64,000 nucleotides of DNA from an uncultured Clostridia bacterium (GCA_934271265.1 CAKQRE010000022.1:1-64000), one strand, 5' to 3'; numbered from the stretch's first letter, positions 54,301 to 63,727 are shown. Numbers and translations: made by a program. Notes: generated by a model not told the origin, from the sequence alone.

Positions 54301-55232
54301 TTCGAAACCGTAGCCGCGGGCGAAGGCGTTTCGCCGTATTTAATGTCCGCTACGATGAAATCCGAAACGACGTTTGCCTTTTTCGAAATTTCGACGACCA
54401 CCTTGCCGTAATCGCTGTCGGAATGGTTCTCGTCCCCTTTCACTCTGTAATAAACGGTGTATTTGCCGGCTTTTCCCGCTTGCGGAAGTTCCGCAGACCA
54501 TTTATCGGGATCAGGAAGTCCCTGAGACGGTTCCGTTTCTTCTCCTTCGGCAAGAGCGTAAACCATCACGCCGCCGTTTGCCGCGCCTGCGGTCACGAGA
54601 ACCTGCCCGCTTAAATCGTCGTTCACGACAAGTTCCGGAATCGCCGCGGGAGCCGTCGCTACGGTCGCAGGGGTTTTCCCGATCTCGAAAGCGATGGTTT
54701 TTTCCGCGCCTTCGTAATTGTTTGTACCTGCGACGGAGGCTTTTACAAAATAGGTGCCTGCGTTTACGGGGACAGTCTCCGTATACGTTCCGTTCTCTTC
54801 CGACGCATACGTAAACGCGGGCGTTCCGAATTTCGCCGTCGCTTCCGGCGTGCCGGGTTCGCTTCCCGCCGTCCAGCCGACGAGCGTAAGCGAAGTTATT
54901 TCGTTGATCGCCTTCGTAACGGCGAACTTAAGGGTAACGTTAGCTTCGTTGTCGGCGTCGGGCGTTTCCCATTTTGTCTTGTCCGTGTTTTTAAGCGTAA
55001 GCACGACGTCGTATTCTCCCACGTCCGTTCCGCCCCGATTCACCGTTACGTCATAATCGTCGCTTTCCGCAACGGTCGCGGTCTGCGTTTGTCCGTTATA
55101 CGCTTTCCCTTCGATAACGGGAACCGCGACGACCGTTTTTTCGGACGACTGCTCCTCTCCGCATGCCGCGGCCGAAAACGCCATTGCGAGAACGCAAAGC
55201 ATCAACAGCAGCGCTTTTAAGGTTTGTCTCAT
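51381..55232 (-). CDS. Large surface lipoprotein with Ig/MBG-like domains and a duplicated module
   Basis: 1,283 residues. The N-terminus is a lipoprotein signal (LCVLAMAFSAAACGEE), so it is anchored to the outer membrane face by Cys25. Residues about 40-540 are tandem MBG/Ig-like repeats of roughly 90 residues (YNGQTQTATV..., VNAGTYFVKASV, AGTYWVKAY). Two copies of a longer module follow, about 590-740 and 1045-1160, each with GYYxLxxDI, [FL]DGRGYNxxGL and [IV]RNVSFTNxxVG-like strands, resembling a beta-helix. The same module occurs twice in the neighbouring 1,074-aa protein. Likely binds or captures a glycan or mucin-like ligand; no hydrolase motif seen. The downstream GH2 gene is 91 nt away. 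Confidence 0.8.
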   Translation of the reverse strand: MRQTLKALLLMLCVLAMAFSAAACGEEQSSEKTVVAVPVIEGKAYNGQTQTATVAESDDYDVTVNRGGTDVGEYDVVLTLKNTDKTKWETPDADNEANVTLKFAVTKAINEITSLTLVGWTAGSEPGTPEATAKFGTPAFTYASEENGTYTETVPVNAGTYFVKASVAGTNNYEGAEKTIAFEIGKTPATVATAPAAIPELVVNDDLSGQVLVTAGAANGGVMVYALAEGEETEPSQGLPDPDKWSAELPQAGKAGKYTVYYRVKGDENHSDSDYGKVVVEISKKANVVSDFIVADIKYGETPSPAATVSNGTPVFSYSLTEDGEYAAWADVAGNAGEYFVKATVEETDVYLGVTEIRSFTVNKADNAIPDFIVAQIKCHEMPELTAAATAGTAVTYKYATKENGEYTDLTAETELSAGTYWVKAYTAGDENYVGAESKAAELTVNHELVWDTTDADRDAEKCVCGHTGRTFDKTITEKNAQRVELNVTVEDGNVTADEYAYSVLSLDGISGYASVESIKFGEKTITVNTFADEDELAGNKIAVNVKDFGLAYGERNVVVTVRCEEGDTHEVNVKVLLVTAILKSKADLNNLGTMAKACEEEKTAWGGYFELGADIDYNDYWNDFFKANSIDELKAMKGFIGVFDGRGYNVKGLYVTRKSAVNNGSFITKLGTNGVIRNVSFTNARVGNDRSLLVYGGSGLIENVFVKYSVFGATDYDDYNKGHNWGQTTTMFARGEENGAVVRNVIIDVSECVGVAKQVEGVAGYVLGQFNNIETFSNVYIIGASEEYTRLVRDIAVSAETKTETDFAPGTRHFVYKSFVEMANDTERDYSGFTAPLWINKEGGLPYVKAQNIAAPVFVTTVSEIAKGNSAQFTVSANATLALDEAAIAAGITLENGKIGVPAGIADASFVLTATSIFDPTLRTETTFSVINAREYKTLSKLHEIDLDVSGDGSVNSAKTAEIDLTEEFVGNATVSLVKVGDEVVDGYNGVEIVAGKVVLNVAGFGIGYYGNKELKLVFESGGTDFEYIVPVLFVTKTIMNGDENVRAIKTLVTALQGGGYYRLGENIKMKEGWFTTSVDYRIGVDHAFTGTLDGQGYSLSGLRLSSWDKGGFIQKLAAGGVVKNIAFLDVRIGAAAALIYSGSGTIENVYVKISAMPANGTGEYASAGWRGNETTVFGCRLEKNAFTVKNVFVDFSATSSDISAYSDKAYAKIFGTFDASAKIENAVATGIAKAVSDKVTDSSAVYVAYTDGTDNGVTFPANGWNETYWTVSGNTVTWKTK

Positions 55233-55294
55233 ATTTTTCCTCCAGAAATTTATTGATCACGCACGTTATGCGTTCAATCCGTTGTTTTTCAGTA

Positions 55295-55349
55295 AATCAG
55301 AAATCGTTTCTGATTTTCGTGAAAACGCCTTTCCCTTCGGGGCGTTTTC
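55295..55349 (-). terminator. Two hairpins in the gap between the large lipoprotein genes
   Basis: AATCAGAAA/TTTCTGATT (55295-55315) and GAAAACGCC/GGCGTTTTC (55321-55349) are both perfect stems in the 129-nt gap. The T-tracts are short, so partial termination or mRNA processing is more likely than a full stop; this could set lower expression of the downstream genes. Confidence 0.5.
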
Positions 55350-55361
55350 CTTCCGTTTCCG

Positions 55362-58300
55362 TCAGGCAACGGCGGTTACTTTAACGCCCTTCATTTCGGT
55401 AATTGCATATTCCTCGGCATGATAATCTCCGTTATATCCGAGCACGCTGTAAGATTTTACCTTCACGACAACGTTGTTGCATTTGTTTTCGCCCAGAATG
55501 CTGAATCCGAAGACCGAAAACACGTCGCATTCTTTTGCGTTTATGATCACGTTGGTAAGCGAGCAATCGGTCATGTATCTCGAAGAGATAAAACCGTGCG
55601 CATACCCCTGATCCTGTTCGTAACCGTAACCCGAAACGTTGATCTTCACGTTCGCGAATTTTGCGCCCCTTGCGGTAACGGCGAACAAAGCGGTAAGATA
55701 TTCCGGTTCGTAGGTCACGTTATCGAAGGTAACGTCCGTTACGAGCGCGCCTTTCCCGATATGCCCGAATATGCCGCCGGCAGACACTTTAAAGTTCGAG
55801 ATCGTGTGTTTGTTCCCCTCGAACGTACCGAGAAAACCAAAGTCCGCTCTGTATACGGGAACGCTGCCGCCGTTGTTGTACTTCAGTTCGCCGCCTATCG
55901 TCGCTCCTTTCATATCGATATCGTTCGCAAGCACGTAAATGCCTTTTACGGAAACGTCGTTATCGATATTTTTCTGCGTGATCCTGAGAACGGCGAGATC
56001 CTCCGCTTTTCGTATGATCCGCGTAACGATCCTTACGTTGATATCAAACAGATAATTCACGCCGTCTTTTTCGCCGTATGCGACAAAGGTCGATTCGCCG
56101 GTATCGGTTATGCCCGTCAGGTCGACGGTCAGTTTGCCTTTATCGGGAGTCCCGCTGCCGAGAAGTTTCATTCCGTAATAAACGGACGCCTTGTTTCCGA
56201 TATATCCGGAAGCGAAGGACAGATCGATCTCCGTTTTTGTCTGTTCGATCAGGATCCTGTCGTGCGGGATCGAAACTTTTTCGCAGTGATTGATCGCGAT
56301 CACCCTGCTGTCGGTCGATCCGTTTATCAGAGACGTCGCCGTAACGGTTATCTCGCCGTTTTCGGCGTTTTCGGAAACGATCAGTAAGCCGCCTTCGTAC
56401 GAAACGCCTTCGTAAAGACCTTCTATCGCAACGTCGCAGTATTCGACGTTGGTTTTCACGTCGATCTCGCTCCCCGTATTAATTTCGGACGGAAGCCCGA
56501 TAAACTCTATGTTCTGCGTTCTGTCGATTTTCCCGGCTGAACGGACGAGCAAGGGGATCCCGTTTATCGAAGTCCAGTATTTACCGTCGAATTCGTCGAT
56601 CGCGCCGAGGCAACCCTCGTCGGAAACAAATTCCCCGTAGGTTTTTGCCGTATACGAGGCGCCCGAATCGGACAGGATCTCCGCCGCAAACTCGCCGTCG
56701 CATAAAACGATAAGGTTTTCAACGGTTTTTGCTCCGCCGCCGAGCCTTATGTTGGACATCCCGGACAACGGACTCCGTTCGAAACAGATCCTTGCTCCGA
56801 TCGCGTTTACAACGCAATTCCTGACGATCGAAGAGTCCAGCCCCATATAGGAAAAGAACGCGCCCATTCGCCGCGGCGTCGCGGTATCGAGTTCCCTGTT
56901 TTCGTTGCCTGCGCCGATCCTGCCGAACGAAATGCTCACGTTTTCGATCAGTCCGCCGCCGATAGAACAAATATATCCGCTGTTTTCAGAAACCGCCGCA
57001 TTCGTGAACGAAACGTTTCTGAAAATTCCGGCGTTGTTCATATACCCTAATATTCCGCCGCTTTGAGAGGAAGATATGGGCTTGACGGAAAGTCCGTCGA
57101 TATTGTAGCCGCGCCCGTCGAATATTCCTTTGAACCCGTATTTTGCGCCATTGTGCCACGAACCGCCTTTCAGCGCGTTATTTACGCTCCATATCTCTCC
57201 GGTATCGGTCATCGACGTAAATACGCCGTTATAATCGATATCGCTGTCGAGAACGAAATATCCGTCAAGCACGCCTGTATTTTCGACGTCTCCGTTTTTA
57301 CGCGCGCTTTCCCGCATCCGATCGAACTCGGTCGGATCGCTTACGATCAGAGAGTAAATTTCGGCAGGCAATCTGTAATTACGATCGGCGGTGGAGACGA
57401 TCAGTTCGTTTTCTCCCAGCTCGTCTGCCTTTACGGGAAGTTTCGACTGATCGAAAGTCATTTTCCCGCCGTTTACGCCTGCGAGAATGTCCTTTCCGCC
57501 AAGCATTACGGCGTTTATATTATCTTCGATTTCGCCCGGAACGGCAATCTCTTTCAGGTCTTCCACCTCGATGACGATCCGTTCCGAAAGAGTTACGGTC
57601 GCTTTTTCGACCACCACGTTTATGCAAACGCGGACGGTCTTGTTATCGGAACTTGTGTACGTCCCGTCAAGGCGCGTTCTGCCGGCAGATACTTTGGCTA
57701 CCGTGTAATTACCGTTCGTGCCGCTTATCGTCGCTATTTCCGGGTTATAATACCCGGATCCCGTATCCCATTCGATCTCGGCATTTCCGATCGCCTTATC
57801 TCCGTCGTATACGACAAAGGAAAGCTCGGCAGAAGAGAACTTGCCGTCTGATCCGGCGGTACAAAGATTGATCGTATAACCGTCGGTCCCGCTGCTTATC
57901 GCTTCGCATACGGGCACCACGTTGACGATCCTTTCGACCACCTTTACCTTCACCGATTTATTTACGTAAACGCCCTTTACGGTTACCGCCGCGAAAAACC
58001 CGGCTTCTCCCGTTTCCTTTCCGCAGAACGTGACTTTGCCGCCGTCGTTTTCGACACCGCATACCCCTTCGGCAAGATCCGATGCGGGAGACCAGACGAT
58101 TTCGGATTCGTCCGTCACGTCCTCTTCGTTAAAGAAAACCTTTAATTCGCCGACATATTTTCTCCCCTTTTCAACGGTTATCTCGTCGGTAAATTTAACG
58201 ACGGGAACGTTTACCGTCTTTTTTACGTTTACCGTACATTTCGCGCTTGCATTACCCGCTTCGGCGGTGATCTCGGCGATCCCCTGTTTTACGCCGTAGA

Positions 58301-58586
58301 CCTTGCCGTCTTCGTTTACCGTTGCGACCGATCCGTCGCTCGTCGACCAGACGACCGGTTCGTCCGTTCCGTCGACCTTTGCGGTAAGCGTAACGGTTTC
58401 ATACTCGAAAACGTTGATCTCTTCGGGAGAGATCGTTATGCCGACAGTCTGCCCCTCCGAAGAGCTTTCGGACGAAGACCCGTGGTCTCTATTTTTTTTA
58501 CCGCAGGTCATAAAGCAGACGACCGATCCGACGAGCAGTGCCGACGCTACCGCAATAAGGATCCATTTAATCAAATTTTTTCTCAT
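55362..58586 (-). CDS. Large Ig-like surface lipoprotein with duplicated module
   Basis: 1,074 residues. N-terminal hydrophobic signal with Cys27 in VVCFMTCGKK as probable lipidation site, then a Ser/Glu-rich linker (SSESSSEG). Residues about 50-120 are a BIG_2 Ig-like domain (TVTLTAKVDGTDEPVVWSTSD), with further Ig-like units to about 400. The shared module is present at about 430-560 and again at about 870-960 (DSDIDYN, FDGRGYNIDGL, FRNVSFTNAAV; NDIDMKG, FEGNKHTISNF). Paralogue of the next gene. Expected to be a cell-surface ligand-binding protein of the glycan locus. Confidence 0.8.
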   Translation of the reverse strand: MRKNLIKWILIAVASALLVGSVVCFMTCGKKNRDHGSSSESSSEGQTVGITISPEEINVFEYETVTLTAKVDGTDEPVVWSTSDGSVATVNEDGKVYGVKQGIAEITAEAGNASAKCTVNVKKTVNVPVVKFTDEITVEKGRKYVGELKVFFNEEDVTDESEIVWSPASDLAEGVCGVENDGGKVTFCGKETGEAGFFAAVTVKGVYVNKSVKVKVVERIVNVVPVCEAISSGTDGYTINLCTAGSDGKFSSAELSFVVYDGDKAIGNAEIEWDTGSGYYNPEIATISGTNGNYTVAKVSAGRTRLDGTYTSSDNKTVRVCINVVVEKATVTLSERIVIEVEDLKEIAVPGEIEDNINAVMLGGKDILAGVNGGKMTFDQSKLPVKADELGENELIVSTADRNYRLPAEIYSLIVSDPTEFDRMRESARKNGDVENTGVLDGYFVLDSDIDYNGVFTSMTDTGEIWSVNNALKGGSWHNGAKYGFKGIFDGRGYNIDGLSVKPISSSQSGGILGYMNNAGIFRNVSFTNAAVSENSGYICSIGGGLIENVSISFGRIGAGNENRELDTATPRRMGAFFSYMGLDSSIVRNCVVNAIGARICFERSPLSGMSNIRLGGGAKTVENLIVLCDGEFAAEILSDSGASYTAKTYGEFVSDEGCLGAIDEFDGKYWTSINGIPLLVRSAGKIDRTQNIEFIGLPSEINTGSEIDVKTNVEYCDVAIEGLYEGVSYEGGLLIVSENAENGEITVTATSLINGSTDSRVIAINHCEKVSIPHDRILIEQTKTEIDLSFASGYIGNKASVYYGMKLLGSGTPDKGKLTVDLTGITDTGESTFVAYGEKDGVNYLFDINVRIVTRIIRKAEDLAVLRITQKNIDNDVSVKGIYVLANDIDMKGATIGGELKYNNGGSVPVYRADFGFLGTFEGNKHTISNFKVSAGGIFGHIGKGALVTDVTFDNVTYEPEYLTALFAVTARGAKFANVKINVSGYGYEQDQGYAHGFISSRYMTDCSLTNVIINAKECDVFSVFGFSILGENKCNNVVVKVKSYSVLGYNGDYHAEEYAITEMKGVKVTAVA

Positions 58587-58599
58587 AGTCGCCCTCCGT

Positions 58600-60675
58600 T
58601 CAGGTCAGATCCCATGAAGACGTAACGGCGGAGATCGTAAAATGCTCCTGATGCGTCGTGTTGCCGAGTTTCTCAAAATCCTCGATAAACGCCTTTCGCA
58701 TTTCTTTGCGCTGTTCCGTACTGTACGATCTTGCGTACGTCGTGCAGAGCACGTATCTCGGGAAAAGGGATTCGATCGTAATGTGTTTTTTCAACGCTTC
58801 GTAGAGATCCGGGTCGGTTTCCGCATATTTTGCGATTGCCTCTTCCGCCTTTCCGAAGGAATTGTTCCAGTTCGTGATCATCCCCTCCGTCCAGACCTTA
58901 TTGCCCGAAAGAGCATACGAGTGAATGCCCCCGCCCGTCGTTTTTTCGTTATCGCTCAGATTTATCCGGATCTCGTCGAAATAAGCGCGCATTACGGGCG
59001 CGGCTTCTCTGAAATAATACCGGAAGAATTTATCAACCAATTCGTTATAATCGGAATTAACGTCGAACATCCCTTTTGAATTGATATAATCGCGCAGTTT
59101 GGCAAATCCCGGATTGTTTCTGTTTTCCCAGGTTCCTTCGGGATAAATGTAATATCCGCCGAATTCCTTGAAGTATTTGAAATTTTCGAGCAGAACATGA
59201 TAATTGTTGTACGGATAAAGGTATTGATAGTAACTGATCTCGTAAGACCATATATAAAGGTTGGACGCGCCGAGACCTGCCCACGCTTCGACCGCGGAAG
59301 CATATTCCCGGTTTTCGGATTCGTAGAAAGAATGGATCCAGTTTGCCGCGGACGCTGCAAATTCATAACCGACGCCTCGACCGCAAACGAGTTTTACGGG
59401 ATCGCCGGCTTCGTCCGTAACAGCCTTCTTCTCGCCCTTTTCATTGAATTCGTAACGGATCTCGGGGATCCCTTTCCCCTTTTCGTCGAGAACGTAACTT
59501 CCGTTCCTGCGCTGCACCGGCGCCTGAATGGCTTCGCCGTAAGCAAGCACTACCAGATTGAAATCTCTTCCCGGCTCGTTCTCGTCGATATAGACGTTCA
59601 CTTTTTCGGCGACGTCGTTGGTGAAAGACAACATTGCCCCACCCAGCGTTCCGTAAAAATCGTAACTTGCCGTGCAAGCCGTGCAACCGCATTTCAACGT
59701 CATGTTTCCGCCCACGGTATCGTTCTGCGAAATACGCAGGCTGGTGACCGTCGGCTTTTCTTTCAGAAGGGATATTACTTTATCCGAAAAATGTTCTATC
59801 AGCGCGGCATATTCTTCTTTATCTCCGTGCGCGGTAAAACAAGGCTGTCCCAGACGGACGGAATTTCCCGCCCCGTCCTTCATTGCGGCGTCTTCCGAAA
59901 ACCATTTCCCGTGATCTCTGAGGTCGTCTTCCGAAAAGAAATCCCAAAGGTTATGCACGTTTCCGCTTTCGGTTTTCGCCATCCCGTCGGTCAGTAAAAA
60001 GCCCATTCCGTACTTCGCGGTTTCGCTGATCGTATTACCGTTGTATCTGTATTCGTAATCGGGGCTTTCCTTGATCTCCATCGACGGAAGATTCCCGTCC
60101 GTCTTTTCGTAAACGACGCAATCCTCCGAAAACATATCGTAGCCTATCGCCGCGCGAAGAAAGGCGATCGCGGCGAGTTGCGCGCCGTTTTCGCTCGAAC
60201 AATATATCAGCACGTCGTCGCCTGCCGTTTTAATGTAATATCCCTGATTTCCGAGTTCGCTTATCGGAGGAACGGACACGATCTCCGCAATATTCTGCGA
60301 TCCCAAGGCGATGATCCTGCCCGAGCCCGGGTCACAACCGTCGGACGAAACCGACGTAAACGTCGCCCCGGTCGCATCCGTGAGATGCTTTGCCATGAAT
60401 GCCGCCGCTTTTGAGTATTTCTCCGGCGAAACGACGGTATATTGCGCGCGCCCGCCTTCGACAAGCCTGCCGATCGGATTTTCGTTATCGACGTTGACTT
60501 CATGCAGCGTTCCTTCCACCTCATGAGAGCGGACGTCGTCGACCGTGCCGACGGGATCGGGAACCGGACGTTTTCCGGAAGAATCCGCCGACGGTGATTT
60601 ACAGCCGTTCATGCCTGCCGTACACGAAAAAACGATCGTCAGGGAAATTAAAACAGCAAAAAATTTATTCTTCAT
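58600..60675 (-). CDS. DUF4838 lipoprotein (glycosidase-like)
   Basis: 691 residues from ATG 60675 (AGGTGG 9 nt upstream; a GTG four codons earlier lacks a site). Signal peptide ending in GMNGC, so it is a lipoprotein. Residues about 60-190 resemble the alpha-hexosaminidase-like N-terminal domain usual before DUF4838 (LGSQNIAEI, YDMFSEDCVVYEK), and residues about 195-480 the DUF4838 TIM-barrel-like domain with LRISQNDTVGG and CGCTACTASYDFYG (a Cys cluster) and YIWSYEISYYQYLYPY. DUF4838 proteins are found in glycan loci but not biochemically defined. Extracellular; likely acts on the incoming glycan. Confidence 0.75.
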   Translation of the reverse strand: MKNKFFAVLISLTIVFSCTAGMNGCKSPSADSSGKRPVPDPVGTVDDVRSHEVEGTLHEVNVDNENPIGRLVEGGRAQYTVVSPEKYSKAAAFMAKHLTDATGATFTSVSSDGCDPGSGRIIALGSQNIAEIVSVPPISELGNQGYYIKTAGDDVLIYCSSENGAQLAAIAFLRAAIGYDMFSEDCVVYEKTDGNLPSMEIKESPDYEYRYNGNTISETAKYGMGFLLTDGMAKTESGNVHNLWDFFSEDDLRDHGKWFSEDAAMKDGAGNSVRLGQPCFTAHGDKEEYAALIEHFSDKVISLLKEKPTVTSLRISQNDTVGGNMTLKCGCTACTASYDFYGTLGGAMLSFTNDVAEKVNVYIDENEPGRDFNLVVLAYGEAIQAPVQRRNGSYVLDEKGKGIPEIRYEFNEKGEKKAVTDEAGDPVKLVCGRGVGYEFAASAANWIHSFYESENREYASAVEAWAGLGASNLYIWSYEISYYQYLYPYNNYHVLLENFKYFKEFGGYYIYPEGTWENRNNPGFAKLRDYINSKGMFDVNSDYNELVDKFFRYYFREAAPVMRAYFDEIRINLSDNEKTTGGGIHSYALSGNKVWTEGMITNWNNSFGKAEEAIAKYAETDPDLYEALKKHITIESLFPRYVLCTTYARSYSTEQRKEMRKAFIEDFEKLGNTTHQEHFTISAVTSSWDLT

Positions 60676-60688
60676 CCTTTTACCCACC

Positions 60689-63600
60689 TTATTTTACGAT
60701 GACCGACCATTTGAGAGACGAAGTGTTCCCTTCCTCGTCCGTCGCATACACGATAAACGAGTATGTGCCGCTATAAGCGCATTTTATCGAATTTGCCCCG
60801 TCTTTCAGCGCGATCAGTCTGCCGTTTGCGTTTTCGACGTACACCGAAACTTTAATATCGTTTTCGGTCGTAACGTTATCGGAAACTTTAAAGCCCGGCA
60901 TAACTATCGTATCGCCGACCGAAGCGCTCGTCGTTCCGTCGCCCGTAAACTCTATCACCGGCGCGTCTTCGTCGACGACGGTGACCGTAACGTTGAACGT
61001 TTTCGAATTGTTCAACCAATCGATCTCTCTGATTTTATAGCTGAGTTTATACTTTCCGTAAGAAGAAAGAAGGATCTTGTAATCGGTATCGACCCCGACG
61101 GATCGAAGCGTTTTGCCGTCGACGTCTTTCAGAACCGAGCCGTCGGGCGCGGTAACGGTCAGTTCAACGGCGGAAGAAGGCGCAAACACGTCTCCGCAGA
61201 CGCCCTTTCTTATCGTATAAACCGAGCCGATCTCCCATTTCCCGCCGTAATCGCCGAGAATACCGAACGCCGGAGCGTTGGAATCGTTATTTCTGTAAGA
61301 AAGATTGTTTTCGCATATGGAAGTAACGAGGTATTTCGTTCCCGCGGGATCCCCCTCGCTGCAAACGCCGATATAAACCCTTGACGACGGAAACCCGACA
61401 AAAGCCTCGCCGTTGTCGTAAGTTTTCAGAGGGACGGATACGACCGACTCGCCTTCGTTGCAATCGACCGTTATTTTATTGCCGCTAAGACCGACGGTTA
61501 TTTTCCCGCCGTTGCCGATCGCGCTCGCTACCGAATATACTTCGGAACCATGGATTATCTCTGCCTTTTTCGTTCTGACCTCCACCCTGACGGATACGGA
61601 ATAATCGCCGTCGGCCGCATCGGTAAACGTGAAGCCGAGAATATCGAACGACGATTTTCCCTTTATGGTCTGCAACGAAACGGATGCGCCGTCTGCGACC
61701 TGCGCGTTGGCAAACACCCATTCCGCTTTCTCCGTCCGGGGCGATACGGCTATCCCCTCGGGATACAAAGCGCCGTTTTCGTCACGAACCTCCGTAGTTA
61801 CGTTTTCGCCGTAAATATAGTTGGAAATAACGACCGACATGTCGTCTTTTCCGATGATAACGGGAACGGAAAACGAGCGGTATTCGCTTTTTCCCGTAAA
61901 ATACGTTATTTCCGTCTTTTCGCCGTTTTTCGATGCCGACGGAATAAACTGTTCGCCCGAACGATAGGTTTTCGTCCCGCTTGCGTCTTTTACCCTTACG
62001 TCGCAAAGGATCTTCTCGGGATGGCCGCTCGAATAATCGTTCGCATACAGAACGGGCAACGTGTACTTTCCGCCCGAAATATATACGGGCGGCAGGGAAA
62101 CGTCGTCGACGAACAACGGCTCGTCGCCCGGCTCGGCGTCGATATCGAACGAGTAAAACGCCGTTTTACCGATATAATCGGTCGCAAGATATTCTACGGT
62201 ATACCTGCCCTTGTTTTCGGGGGTGAATCCGTCTTTATAAACGGTACGTTCCCCTTCGAAAACGACCGAAGTTTCAAGCAGGATCGTCCCGCTGCCGCCG
62301 GTCAGCCGCGGAACGGGAAATCCGTAATAGTTACCCAGCACGACCTCGGTTTCGATCTCCTGCGAAAAATCGATCTTTACGTCGTCGATTTTTTCAAGCG
62401 CGCGCACAAAAACGGTTCTCTCGGCTTTGTTGCCGAAACCGTCGCAAGCCGAATACACGATCGCGTAATCTCCGCCGCGATCGGGAACGAACGAGTTTCC
62501 TACGATACCGACCGAAACGGGAGTATCCGAAAAACAGCCGTAATATACGTTGACGTCCGTTTCGCATTCGCCCGCATAATCGTCGTACGCGGCGGCTTTG
62601 GGCACGGGATAAGCGCGCCCGATTTCGGCGGCGGGCATTTTTTCGCTTTCGCCCGAAACGGTGATCGTCGGCGCTCCGTCGTCCACAAAAGAATTTTCCC
62701 TCAATTCCGCCTCGGTGATCCCGCAAACCTCCGTAATACAGAAATTTGCCGTGGTGGAAAGATACCCGCTCGCGCGAACCGAAAGGCGGGCTTTCCTGCT
62801 GACGAACCCGCTCCAGAGATCCTTATAATAAACGGGATCGTCGAGATCGGCGACCTTCTTGGAAGTGTTGTAAACGGTTTTCGTTTTATAATCGAAATAA
62901 ATACGCATAACGTATTTATCCGGCTCATGGTTATGCACCGGACCGTTCCACGTGCCGGAGTTATCCTGAGCGACGAAAGAACCGTCCATAGACGTGCCTA
63001 TATTGTCGTTGACGTGGATCATTTTCCCCGATTCTTCGCCGACCATATCCTGCCCGTTTCCGCCTGCCATCACCCACGACATCGTGAGTCCGCTGCCCGA
63101 AAACTGGCTGCGGTTGATCTCTATGTCAAGATAGACCGAGTCGTCGAGCGAATCGGTAAGTCTGAAGGTCAGCTTATTGAAATCCGCGGTTCCCTGACGG
63201 TCCGGCGTGATAAAAAAACTTGCGATCTGATTGGTCTGCGAAAGGGATTCCACGTCGATCAGTTTGGTGAACGTGAGTTCGTCTTTATTCGCAAGTCTCA
63301 CCAGTAACCCGTCGGAATCCGCGCCGTATTCGGAGTATTTCCCGTATGTTGCGCTGCTGACGACAGATTTCGTTTCGTACCCGACGCCTTTCACGAAAAA
63401 CCTTTCCTCTTTCGCATACTGCCTGGATCCGATCCCGGCATAATACCTTACGACGTAATCGCCGACCATTCCGAGTTTAACGGTTTTTTCGCTCGTGACC
63501 TTACCGTTCGGACAGGTAACGGCGAAAAGAGCGACTGCGGATTTGTCGCCTGCCGTAACGGTACGTTCCGGAACGGTAAAATCGTCTCCGTACGCATAAT

Positions 63601-63727
63601 AGGCGTCGATCTCTATCTCGCTCCATTTTTCGGTCTGCGCATAAACGCTCATCGCGCCGAACATGCAAAACGAAATACAGAAAACGGCAAGCAGGACAAA
63701 CGCGATCCGTGTTTTTTTATTTTTCAT
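60689..63727 (-). CDS. Secreted surface protein, concanavalin- and Ig-like domains
   Basis: 1,012 residues. Signal peptide 1-31 (FVLLAVFCISFCMFGAMSVYAQ). After a short beta-domain, about 110-340 looks like a jelly-roll carbohydrate-binding module (YLDIEINRSQFSG, MRIYFDYKTKTVYN). The remainder, about 350-1012, is a series of Ig-like modules of 80-110 residues, each starting DDxAPxI-like (VDDGAPTITVSGES, VVDEDAPVIEFTGDG). The first is near 355 and the last ends at the C-terminus. No anchor or catalytic motif was seen. First complete gene of the glycan operon, downstream of an ABC permease; probably a secreted binding protein. Confidence 0.7.
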   Translation of the reverse strand: MKNKKTRIAFVLLAVFCISFCMFGAMSVYAQTEKWSEIEIDAYYAYGDDFTVPERTVTAGDKSAVALFAVTCPNGKVTSEKTVKLGMVGDYVVRYYAGIGSRQYAKEERFFVKGVGYETKSVVSSATYGKYSEYGADSDGLLVRLANKDELTFTKLIDVESLSQTNQIASFFITPDRQGTADFNKLTFRLTDSLDDSVYLDIEINRSQFSGSGLTMSWVMAGGNGQDMVGEESGKMIHVNDNIGTSMDGSFVAQDNSGTWNGPVHNHEPDKYVMRIYFDYKTKTVYNTSKKVADLDDPVYYKDLWSGFVSRKARLSVRASGYLSTTANFCITEVCGITEAELRENSFVDDGAPTITVSGESEKMPAAEIGRAYPVPKAAAYDDYAGECETDVNVYYGCFSDTPVSVGIVGNSFVPDRGGDYAIVYSACDGFGNKAERTVFVRALEKIDDVKIDFSQEIETEVVLGNYYGFPVPRLTGGSGTILLETSVVFEGERTVYKDGFTPENKGRYTVEYLATDYIGKTAFYSFDIDAEPGDEPLFVDDVSLPPVYISGGKYTLPVLYANDYSSGHPEKILCDVRVKDASGTKTYRSGEQFIPSASKNGEKTEITYFTGKSEYRSFSVPVIIGKDDMSVVISNYIYGENVTTEVRDENGALYPEGIAVSPRTEKAEWVFANAQVADGASVSLQTIKGKSSFDILGFTFTDAADGDYSVSVRVEVRTKKAEIIHGSEVYSVASAIGNGGKITVGLSGNKITVDCNEGESVVSVPLKTYDNGEAFVGFPSSRVYIGVCSEGDPAGTKYLVTSICENNLSYRNNDSNAPAFGILGDYGGKWEIGSVYTIRKGVCGDVFAPSSAVELTVTAPDGSVLKDVDGKTLRSVGVDTDYKILLSSYGKYKLSYKIREIDWLNNSKTFNVTVTVVDEDAPVIEFTGDGTTSASVGDTIVMPGFKVSDNVTTENDIKVSVYVENANGRLIALKDGANSIKCAYSGTYSFIVYATDEEGNTSSLKWSVIVK

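Noticed and set aside
51969..54614. 881-codon plus frame opposite the 1,283-aa lipoprotein
   Set aside because: Very long but Arg/Phe-rich antisense shadow with no start signals; the minus gene has a lipobox and recognisable repeats.
61550..63307. 585-codon plus frame opposite the 1,012-aa secreted protein
   Set aside because: Same antisense artefact; the minus gene has a signal peptide and Ig-like units.
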